Origin: Glaciecola sp. UBA1851
Lineage (GTDB): Bacteria; Pseudomonadota; Gammaproteobacteria; Enterobacterales; Alteromonadaceae
Direction: 5' to 3'
Assembly (NCBI GenBank): GCA_002338515.1
Contig: DDIL01000014.1
Location: 1-39,108, forward strand
DNA length: 39,108 nt
The position numbers were made by a program, and so were the translations under genes. How positions within the stretch are numbered: position 1 is the stretch's first letter; each line of letters begins with the position of its first letter. The notes below the pieces were generated by a model, which searched no databases, was not told the DNA's origin, and was given only the letters and a program-made list of their open reading frames with translations. Shown here in pieces: positions 33,530 to 39,108 of this stretch.

Positions 33530-34069
33530 ATGAAGTTTGAAGCTAATCAAGCGGCCTATGGTGACTGCCCACAGTGCAGTTCGCCTTTACAGCTTAAGTT
33601 CGTTGGTAAAAATACCTTCATTGGGTGTACAGCCTATCCTAAATGCGACTATTCTCAATCCTTCAATAAAAACGAAGTTATTACGCTAAAAGTCATTGAC
33701 GATAGCCATTGTCTAGAATGTGCCAGCCAACTAGCGGTAAAAAAAGGTCGCTACGGTATGTTTATAGGCTGTACCAATTTTCCTGACTGTCATTTTATTT
33801 CTACCAACCAAACCACTCATGATAAACCTCAATACCAGCCGGTGGGCTGTCCAAGTTGTCAATCTGGCAAGTTGCATCGTAAACAAAACCGATTTGGAAA
33901 GTTTTTCTATGCCTGTGACAACTACCCTGCATGTAAACATGTAGAAAATGATGAGCCCGTTGCTAAAGTTTGCCCAAAATGTCAGGTAAAAATGATGCTT
34001 AAAAAGAAAAAGGACGTATTTATTTGCGTCAATAAAAAGTGTAAGCACGTTGTTAATGAAGAAGAGTAA
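33530..34069 (+). CDS. Topoisomerase-type C4 zinc-ribbon protein (YrdD-like)
   Basis: A 179-residue protein made of four tandem zinc ribbons related to the C-terminal repeats of DNA topoisomerase I. The cysteine pairs are CPQC/CTAYPKC, CLEC/CTNFPDC, CPSC/CDNYPAC and CPKC/CVNKKC. It has no topoisomerase core, so it is a stand-alone nucleic-acid-binding protein. The third ribbon has the typical GKFFYACDNYPACKH. I prefer the ATG at 33530; an in-frame TTG six bases upstream is also possible. Neither has a good ribosome site, and the gene probably relies on coupling to smg. It ends directly at the tsaC ATG (TAAATG). Confidence 0.9.
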   Translation: MKFEANQAAYGDCPQCSSPLQLKFVGKNTFIGCTAYPKCDYSQSFNKNEVITLKVIDDSHCLECASQLAVKKGRYGMFIGCTNFPDCHFISTNQTTHDKPQYQPVGCPSCQSGKLHRKQNRFGKFFYACDNYPACKHVENDEPVAKVCPKCQVKMMLKKKKDVFICVNKKCKHVVNEEE

Positions 34070-34624
34070 ATGAATAACCAGTTAAATGAATTATTAAGGT
34101 GGTACGAAAGCGGAGAAGTATTCGCTTATCCCACAGAAGCTGTCTTTGGTTTAGGGTGTGACCCTTTAAACGAACAAGCGGTCAATAAAATATTGTTCAT
34201 AAAAGAACGGCCAGTAGAAAAGGGCATGATATTAATTGCCAGCAATTTTGCTCAACTATCATCATTCGTCGAATTTGATTCATTGCCTAAAACATCTCAA
34301 ACAAAAATATTAGAGAGTTGGCCTGGGCCTATTACTTGGTTATTACCAAAATCAAAAAACACACCTTATTGGGTATCAGGTGATTCAGATATGGTCGCAG
34401 TTCGCGTTACCGCTCATCCATTAGTGCGCAAAATGTGTGACCATTTGGCATCGCCTATGATTTCAACCAGTGCAAATCCAGCTTCATTAGATCCAGCTAA
34501 ATCAATCAGTCAAGTAAGAGATTACTTTGGAAGTGATTTACATATTTTTGAAGGTGAGCTTGGAAAGCAATCATCACCTAGCAAAATTTTTCACAGCTTA
34601 ACTATGGAAACAATAAGAGCATGA
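34070..34624 (+). CDS. tsaC: Threonylcarbamoyl-AMP synthase TsaC
   Basis: Makes L-threonylcarbamoyladenylate for the t6A37 modification of ANN-decoding tRNAs. At 184 residues it has the YrdC/Sua5 fold: YPTEAVFGLGCDPLNEQAV (about 20-38), KERPVEKGMILIA (about 46-58), the WPGPITWLLP block (about 85-94), VAVRVTAHP and the STSANPAS motif (about 132-139). Its stop overlaps the hemF start by four bases (ATGA). Confidence 0.96.
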   Translation: MNNQLNELLRWYESGEVFAYPTEAVFGLGCDPLNEQAVNKILFIKERPVEKGMILIASNFAQLSSFVEFDSLPKTSQTKILESWPGPITWLLPKSKNTPYWVSGDSDMVAVRVTAHPLVRKMCDHLASPMISTSANPASLDPAKSISQVRDYFGSDLHIFEGELGKQSSPSKIFHSLTMETIRA

Positions 34625-35559
34625 ACGAACGAACGAGCTCAAATGTCACGACGACACAAATAGAGCAAGTAAAAAAATTCTTATTAACGTTGCAAGATAA
34701 TATCTGTAATAAATTACAAACGGAAGATAGAGGAGGCTCGTTTATTGAGGACGAGTGGCAACGAGAAGAGGGTGGTGGCGGCCGTTCAAGAGTGCTGCGT
34801 AATGGTAATATCATTGAGCAAGGAGGAGTAAATTTTTCTCATGTGTTTGGCACTCAAATGCCTGCTTCTGCTACTGCAGCTCGCCCTGAATTAGCAGGTA
34901 GACGGTTTCAAGCAATGGGTGTGTCACTCGTTATTCACCCACATAATCCATATATTCCAACATCCCATGCAAATGTTCGTTTCTTTATTGCAGAAAAAGA
35001 AGGCGAGGCGCCTATATGGTGGTTTGGTGGAGGTTTTGATTTAACGCCATCTTATATTTTTGAAGAAGATGCTGTTCACTGGCATCGAGTGAGTCATGAA
35101 CTGTGTGCGCCTTTTGGAAGTGACGTTTATCCTAAATATAAAAAATGGTGTGATGATTACTTTTATTTAAAGCATAGAGATGAAACACGCGGTGTGGGAG
35201 GGTTATTCTTTGATGATTTAAATCAATGGGGGTTTGATAAAAGCTTTGAATTTATGCAAGCAGTAGGTAACGGTTATATTGAAGCGTACCTACCTATTGT
35301 TCAAAAGCGTAAAAATACACCTTACACTGAACAACAACGTCAATTTCAATTATACAGGCGTGGGCGTTATGTTGAATTTAATCTAGTTTATGACAGAGGT
35401 ACATTATTTGGACTGCAAACTGGTGGTCGAACAGAGTCTATATTAATGTCAATGCCTCCTCTTACGCGATGGGAATATAATTATCATCCTGAGGCAGGAA
35501 CAGAAGAAGCGAAGCTTTATGAATATCTTAAACCCATAAATTGGTTAGCAGATTCGTAA
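34621..35559 (+). CDS. hemF: Oxygen-dependent coproporphyrinogen III oxidase
   Basis: Converts coproporphyrinogen III to protoporphyrinogen IX using O2, in haem synthesis. At 312 residues it is slightly longer than E. coli HemF (299). Identifying blocks are GGGGRSRVLRNG (about 43-54), EQGGVNFSHV (about 59-68), SHANVRFFIAEKE, WWFGGGFDLTPSYIFEEDA (about 133-151), KHRDETRGVGGLFFDDL (about 184-200) and GRYVEFNLVYDRGTLFGLQT (about 249-268). It overlaps tsaC by four bases and ends the dprA-smg-zinc-ribbon-tsaC-hemF run at a terminator. It is the oxygen-requiring route; no hemN is seen here. Confidence 0.97.
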   Translation: MNERTSSNVTTTQIEQVKKFLLTLQDNICNKLQTEDRGGSFIEDEWQREEGGGGRSRVLRNGNIIEQGGVNFSHVFGTQMPASATAARPELAGRRFQAMGVSLVIHPHNPYIPTSHANVRFFIAEKEGEAPIWWFGGGFDLTPSYIFEEDAVHWHRVSHELCAPFGSDVYPKYKKWCDDYFYLKHRDETRGVGGLFFDDLNQWGFDKSFEFMQAVGNGYIEAYLPIVQKRKNTPYTEQQRQFQLYRRGRYVEFNLVYDRGTLFGLQTGGRTESILMSMPPLTRWEYNYHPEAGTEEAKLYEYLKPINWLADS

Positions 35560-35605
35560 TAACGCATATTTTATTTATTAAAAAGCATCCAACCAGTCAA
35601 ATTTT

Positions 35606-35638
35606 AAAGGGCAGCGTTAGTAACTTTGCTCTTTTTTT
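35606..35638 (+). terminator. Rho-independent terminator after hemF
   Basis: AAAGGGCA (35606-35613) pairs with TGCTCTTT (35627-35634) with one G-T wobble, followed by a run of seven T. Confidence 0.75.
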
Positions 35639-35755
35639 CTATATTGATATGCGGTCTTGTGCATATTTACCTTCAACGCCTCTTAAATAATTCTTATTAA
35701 TAAGTAATTAAATTCATAAATTTTTATAAAAGTTTAGAAAGTTCGAACTATTCTG

Positions 35756-35769
35756 TTGATATGGATCAA
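35756..35769. promoter_or_regulatory. FNR box 1 upstream of ompW
   Basis: TTGATATGGATCAA is a perfect match to the FNR consensus TTGAT-N4-ATCAA. It is centred about 92 bases upstream of the start predicted from TACTAT, a class I position. Confidence 0.8.
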
Positions 35770-35782
35770 CGATCTAACCCAC

Positions 35783-35788
35783 TATAAT
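35783..35788 (+). promoter_or_regulatory. Alternative -10 element between the two FNR boxes
   Basis: Perfect TATAAT, 14 bases after FNR box 1. A start here would not fit class II FNR spacing; it may be a second, basal ompW promoter. Confidence 0.35.
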
Positions 35789-35806
35789 TAAAGTGATTTA
35801 AAAACC

Positions 35807-35820
35807 TTAATCTAGATCAA
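35807..35820. promoter_or_regulatory. FNR box 2 upstream of ompW
   Basis: TTAATCTAGATCAA matches the FNR consensus at 9 of 10 fixed positions. Its centre is about 31 bases upstream of the centre of TACTAT (35842-35847), the spacing of a class II (about -41) FNR-activated promoter. Confidence 0.7.
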
Positions 35821-35841
35821 TAATAATTTCTAAGTCTTCTT

Positions 35842-35847
35842 TACTAT
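35842..35847 (+). promoter_or_regulatory. -10 element of the FNR-type ompW promoter
   Basis: TACTAT, correctly placed for an FNR dimer at 35807-35820; it predicts a transcript start near 35854, about 40 bases before the ompW ATG. Confidence 0.55.
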
Positions 35848-35893
35848 CGCCTCAGTTTTCTAATTAATCTAAATAAATAATAGTGAGTACGTA

Positions 35894-36631
35894 ATGAAAA
35901 AGAATCTAATCTCAACTGCAATCGTTTCTGTTTTAGCTTTAACTGGCGCAAGTGCAATGGCACATGAAGCGGGTGACATCCTTGTTCGTGGTGGCTTAAC
36001 ATCTGTTGCTCCAGATGCAAGTAGCTCTCCGATACTAGCTGGTTCTCTAGACTTAGGCCAAGCACTTCCGAGCATTGGCTCATCATTAACTGTTGATGTA
36101 GACAACAACACGCAAATTGGTTTGAACTTAGCGTATTTTATTACTGATAATATTAATATCGAATTGCTTGCTGCTACACCATTTAGCCATGATATTGAAT
36201 TTGCTGCTGGAAAATTGGCTAGTACTAAGCATCTTCCACCTTCTGTTACAGCGAACTATTTCTTCTTAGATCCTTCTTCAAAGTTTCAACCATATGTAGG
36301 TGCTGGTATTAACTACACTATTTTCTTTGATGAAAAATTTGATCAAGATGCGGTGGCGACAATTGAAACAGTAACTGCTGGCGATTTAGGCGCGGCGGCA
36401 ACAGTATCAAATCTAGATTTGGATGCCTCATTTGGATTGACTGTACAAGCTGGCTTTGACTATGAGTTGTCAGAAGGTATGTATTTAAACGCGTCTGTTC
36501 GTTACATAGATATAGAAACTGAAGCAAGTTTTGATATTGCTGGCGTTCCTTCTGTAGCAACAACCGGTTCAATTGAAACGGTTGATATCAACCCTATGGT
36601 TTATACAATTTCAATTGGCTATAAATTCTAA
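35894..36631 (+). CDS. ompW: Outer membrane protein OmpW
   Basis: A 245-residue eight-stranded beta-barrel of the OmpW family. The signal peptide (about residues 1-23) ends at ASAMAHEAGD. The mature N terminus DILVRGGLTSVAPDAS, the NTQIGLNLAYFITDNINIELLAATPF block (two adjacent strands), the PSVTANYFF segment and the terminal YTISIGYKF with C-terminal Phe, needed for BAM-dependent assembly, are typical. OmpW is thought to form a hydrophobic channel, and in enterobacteria it responds to oxygen through FNR. Two FNR boxes upstream suggest the same here. It lies alone between terminators, inserted between hemF and aroE. Confidence 0.93.
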   Translation: MKKNLISTAIVSVLALTGASAMAHEAGDILVRGGLTSVAPDASSSPILAGSLDLGQALPSIGSSLTVDVDNNTQIGLNLAYFITDNINIELLAATPFSHDIEFAAGKLASTKHLPPSVTANYFFLDPSSKFQPYVGAGINYTIFFDEKFDQDAVATIETVTAGDLGAAATVSNLDLDASFGLTVQAGFDYELSEGMYLNASVRYIDIETEASFDIAGVPSVATTGSIETVDINPMVYTISIGYKF

Positions 36632-36650
36632 AGTAAAGATTTATGTTTGG

Positions 36651-36678
36651 AAGCCCTGTTTTTAAACGGGGCTTTTTT
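36651..36678 (+). terminator. Rho-independent terminator after ompW
   Basis: AAGCCCTGTT pairs with AACGGGGCTT (one T-G wobble) over a 4-base loop, followed by a T tract. It lies 19 bases after the ompW stop. Confidence 0.9.
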
Positions 36679-36736
36679 ATATCTGCCATTTATGTATTAT
36701 ACCCGTCATATGTAACTTTTTGTTTGGACATGTCTT

Positions 36737-37567
36737 TTGTCACACGATTCTTATCTAGCCTGCGTTTTTGGCAATCCCATTGAGCAAAGTAAATCCCCAA
36801 CCATTCATTCCATGTTTGCAGAGCAATTCAATATTTCACTTGAGTATCAAAAACGTTTTGCTGAAGCAGATGGGTTTAAACAATCAGCAGATGAATTTTT
36901 CAGTAATCCGCAGGTTATTGGCGCAAATATCACCATGCCTTTTAAAGATGACGCGCTCCAATATGCTAATACCCTGTCATCACAAGCGCAAAGAGCAGGT
37001 GCAGTTAATACGCTAATTCGAAAAGAAAACGGGTTTATTGGTGACAACACCGATGGTTATGGACTCGTAACTGATTTAATGAATAACAGCATTAATTTAA
37101 ATGATTCAACTGTATTACTAATTGGTGCCGGTGGCGCAGCAAAAGGGGTTGTACCTGCGCTTGTAGATGCAAAAGTAAAGCGAATTGATATCTATAATCG
37201 CAGTGCAAATAAAGCAGTAGATTTATGTGAATATACGAATAAGTATTCTTCCAACACAACTCAAGTTTATGATGCCAGGTACGTCAACACCTATGATCTG
37301 ATTATTAACGCTACGTCATTAAGCTTGCAACATAACCTACCCGACATTTCAGATGATATTTTCATTACAATGCCAGCCGTATATGACATGGTTTATCTCA
37401 ACAAACCCACTGCATTTTTAGCGCATGCAAAAAGTTTGGGATGTAATAAATGTATAGATGGGCTAGGTATGTTGGTTAACCAAGCCGCCAGAAGTTTTGA
37501 GCTTTGGTTTCATAAAACGCCGGATACCGCCCCCGTATTAGAATACCTGCGAGCGCAACTTAAGTAG
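36737..37567 (+). CDS. aroE: Shikimate dehydrogenase (NADP+)
   Basis: Reduces 3-dehydroshikimate to shikimate in aromatic amino acid synthesis. At 276 residues (TTG start) it matches the family (272 in E. coli). The substrate-binding N terminus has VFGNPIEQSKSPTIHSMF and the catalytic NITMPFKDDA (Lys about 70). GAVNTLIRKENGFIGDNTDG contains the second catalytic Asp, and the Rossmann motif is LLIGAGGAAKGV (about 133-144). CIDGLGMLVNQAARSFELW closes the fold. No ATG is in frame near the family start; TTG at 36737 with GGA nine bases upstream is the best choice. An ATG at 36730 is out of frame. Confidence 0.94.
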   Translation: MSHDSYLACVFGNPIEQSKSPTIHSMFAEQFNISLEYQKRFAEADGFKQSADEFFSNPQVIGANITMPFKDDALQYANTLSSQAQRAGAVNTLIRKENGFIGDNTDGYGLVTDLMNNSINLNDSTVLLIGAGGAAKGVVPALVDAKVKRIDIYNRSANKAVDLCEYTNKYSSNTTQVYDARYVNTYDLIINATSLSLQHNLPDISDDIFITMPAVYDMVYLNKPTAFLAHAKSLGCNKCIDGLGMLVNQAARSFELWFHKTPDTAPVLEYLRAQLK

Positions 37568-37597
37568 TGATCAAATTTATAGGTGCTAAAATTGAAG

Positions 37598-37618
37598 GGC
37601 AGAGTGAATCATTCTGCC
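37598..37618. terminator. Possible convergent terminator between aroE and the gamma carbonic anhydrase
   Basis: GGCAGAGTG-AAT-CATTCTGCC forms a 9-bp stem with one wobble pair. It overlaps the end of the minus-strand gene; the T tracts are weak on both sides. Confidence 0.45.
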
Positions 37619-38139
37619 ATGTACATATCTTTTAATTTTGCATAGTTGTTCGCAGACTCTTTTAAAAATTGTATTTCTTTTTCATTGAGAGGCCGCTTTT
37701 TCACAGCTGGATTGCCAACGTATAAGTATCCACTTTCTAGCTTTTTGTTGGGGGTTACTAACGCACCGGCACCAATAAAGACATCGTCACCCACCACCAC
37801 ACCATCCATTACGATTGCACCCATACCTACTAAAACTCGGTTACCAATCACGCAGCCATGCAACATACATTTGTGACCAACGGTCACGTCATCACCAATA
37901 ATTAGTGGAAAGCCGTCTGGGTTTGCTTTGCTTGAACGGCTAACATGCAAAACTGTTCCGTCTTGAATGTTAGTTCGCTCACCAATTTTTATAAAGTTTA
38001 CATCACCTCTTGCAGCAACAAGTGGCCAAATACTTGAATCCTTTCCTAATGAAACTTCACCCGCAACAACGGAAGATTCGTCTATATAAACAGTGTCATC
38101 AAAAGTTGGTTTAATTTTATTAAAGGTTCTAACGGTCAT
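37609..38139 (-). CDS. Gamma carbonic anhydrase family protein (YrdA-like)
   Basis: A 176-residue left-handed parallel beta-helix (hexapeptide-repeat) protein of the YrdA/CaiE/PaaY group. Turns of the type VVAGEVSLGKDSSIWPLV, IGERTNIQDGTVLHVS and VLVGMGAIVMDGVVVGDDVFIGAGALV are clear. Likely zinc ligands are the His in LHVSR (about 67) and the two in GHKCMLHG (about 88 and 93), as in the gamma carbonic anhydrase family. Whether it has carbonic anhydrase activity is not known from sequence. I chose the ATG at 38139 because GGAGG is five bases upstream; a start four codons earlier is less likely. Its place between aroE and an rRNA operon is the same as that of yrdA in E. coli. Confidence 0.92.
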   Translation of the reverse strand: MTVRTFNKIKPTFDDTVYIDESSVVAGEVSLGKDSSIWPLVAARGDVNFIKIGERTNIQDGTVLHVSRSSKANPDGFPLIIGDDVTVGHKCMLHGCVIGNRVLVGMGAIVMDGVVVGDDVFIGAGALVTPNKKLESGYLYVGNPAVKKRPLNEKEIQFLKESANNYAKLKDMYMAE

Positions 38140-38233
38140 ATCTGCCTCCATGATTAATGAAAGTAAAATACCACAATTACAAAAGATATTGCTATTTAAC
38201 CTCAGGTCGGGATAAGCAAAGAGCTGAGGTTAT

Positions 38234-38848
38234 TTAACTAAGTGCCAACCAAATACCAACGAAACATAGCAATCCGCCTGCTATCTTATTTAGCCAATGT
38301 GCCTTGTCAGTTTTTAATAAAATAGTATTGAGTTTTTTTCCGCCTAACGCATACATGCTCATACAAACAAATTCACTAATTAAAATGATGGTAACTAACA
38401 CTATAAGTTGTGCTGAAAATGATTTTGTCGAATCTATAAATGGTGGCAATAATGTAATCATAAATGCCCAGCCTTTCGGGTTAGAAAAAGCTGTGACAAA
38501 ACCTTGTACAAAAAGTTGTTTAGGGTCATGTAATGATGTGGCAACTTGATTTTCTACTTCAACTTTTGCAAGAAAACTTTTTACTCCAAGGTAAATTAAG
38601 TAAGCTCCACCTATGTATTTAAATACTGAAAATAGTTTGGGATTATTTAACACAAAGGTTGCTACGCCGTACATGGAACAAATAGCGACGATTGCTACAC
38701 CTAATACTTCACCTAACATCATCATTAATGTTTTTCTGTAACCAATTTTCATACCTAACGTCATGGCTAATGTCATGCACATGCCGGGCGTAATAGACAC
38801 AAAGAAAAAAGTTGGAATGAAAAAAGCGAGTACAGTTATATCAGGCAT
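38234..38848 (-). CDS. LysE family exporter (amino acid efflux)
   Basis: A 204-residue inner membrane protein with about six helices. Family features include the N-terminal FFVSITPGMCMTLAMTLGMK (about 17-36, with the SxTPGP-like motif, here TPGM), GEVLGVAIVAICSMYGVA, the FKYIGGAYLIYLGVKSF block (about 76-92) and FVQGFVTAFSNPKGWAFMITL (about 112-132). LysE/RhtB proteins export amino acids or related metabolites by proton exchange; the substrate is unknown. The gene lies between the gamma carbonic anhydrase and the rRNA promoter and reads away from the latter. Confidence 0.9.
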   Translation of the reverse strand: MPDITVLAFFIPTFFFVSITPGMCMTLAMTLGMKIGYRKTLMMMLGEVLGVAIVAICSMYGVATFVLNNPKLFSVFKYIGGAYLIYLGVKSFLAKVEVENQVATSLHDPKQLFVQGFVTAFSNPKGWAFMITLLPPFIDSTKSFSAQLIVLVTIILISEFVCMSMYALGGKKLNTILLKTDKAHWLNKIAGGLLCFVGIWLALS

Positions 38849-39064
38849 ATTGGCAGATCAGTATTTAATTAATAGATATGTAAAGGAAAACTAGTTATGA
38901 ATGATAACAGCTTGATTAAATAAAATTGCTTTTGGTTTTAATTTTTATTCCAATAAAGTAATCACATTTATGCATATAACGTTAGATAAACCTTCTAATA
39001 TAGTGGTTTATCGATGTAATTTTGAACAAACGCTTAAAATATCAAGTTTTATTTAAAAAAAGTA
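38849..39064. other. AT-rich region upstream of the rRNA-type promoter
   Basis: Divergent spacer between lysE and the promoter at 39065. The last 30 bases before the -35 (TTTTATTTAAAAAAAG in particular) are A/T tracts like an UP element. Fis sites cannot be called reliably. Confidence 0.45.
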
Positions 39065-39092
39065 TTGACGTTATATTTAGCTTATGTAGAAT
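39065..39092 (+). promoter_or_regulatory. Strong rRNA-operon-type promoter
   Basis: TTGACG (39065-39070), a 16-base spacer and TAGAAT (39087-39092), followed by a GC-rich discriminator (GCGCGCTCGC) and preceded by A/T tracts. This combination is typical of stringently controlled rrn P1 promoters. The aroE/yrdA neighbourhood is where rrnD starts in E. coli, so a 16S rRNA gene is expected just beyond the window. Confidence 0.75.
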
Positions 39093-39108
39093 GCGCGCTC
39101 GCTTTGAC

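Noticed and set aside
1..39108. CRISPR array, tRNA genes, prophage or defence system
   Set aside because: No regularly spaced repeats, no tRNA-like cloverleaf and no defence or phage gene family was found.

Overview
The window is an origin-proximal stretch of an AT-rich gammaproteobacterial chromosome, most likely from the Alteromonadales (a Colwellia/Thalassotalea, Catenovulum or Alteromonas-like marine bacterium). The genus cannot be fixed from sequence alone. Three blocks point this way: the end of recF running into gyrB; glyQ-glyS, DUF2489, yihI, cytochrome c4, engB and polA; and trkA-rsmB-fmt-def / lysM-dprA-smg-zinc-ribbon-tsaC-hemF-aroE-gamma carbonic anhydrase. The last block is the same order that leads to an rRNA operon in E. 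coli (rrnD) and vibrios, and the window ends on a strong rRNA-type promoter.

Layout. 1-2.7 kb: recF (partial) and gyrB. 2.8-8.1 kb: an accessory zone with an orphan cysD, a 645-bp non-coding element with 22-bp terminal inverted repeats and an 8-bp target duplication, a DUF2855 protein, a PEP-CTERM surface/export protein with a sigma-54-type promoter, a 264-bp TA-flanked MITE, nrtS and a small lipoprotein. 8.1-11.1 kb: glyS and glyQ. 11.4-13.5 kb: DUF2489, YihI, a candidate small RNA or 25-residue ORF, and cytochrome c4. 13.6-21.6 kb: engB, a 199-bp repeat, a YHS-domain protein, a tricorn-like S41 protease and polA. 22.2-27.4 kb: trkH, a second copy of the 199/200-bp repeat, an unknown 119-residue protein, a divergent doxX/tetR pair with two matching operator-like sites, then trkA. 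27.4-35.6 kb: rsmB, fmt, def, then lysM, dprA, smg, zinc-ribbon protein, tsaC and hemF. 35.6-39.1 kb: ompW behind two FNR boxes, aroE, gamma carbonic anhydrase, a LysE-type exporter and the rRNA promoter.

How the genes work together. Most of the window is core information processing: replication and repair (recF, gyrB, polA, dprA), translation (glyQS, fmt, def, rsmB, tsaC, engB, yihI) and potassium uptake (trkH with trkA). Oxygen-related genes recur: hemF needs O2, ompW has FNR sites, and a cytochrome c4 is present.

I see no defence island, CRISPR array, prophage or biosynthetic cluster. The less-described material is non-coding: a promoter-to-terminator small-transcript unit next to cytochrome c4, a minus-strand terminator without a gene where Spot 42 would lie, three families of short palindromic elements, and several regulatory sites readable directly from sequence.
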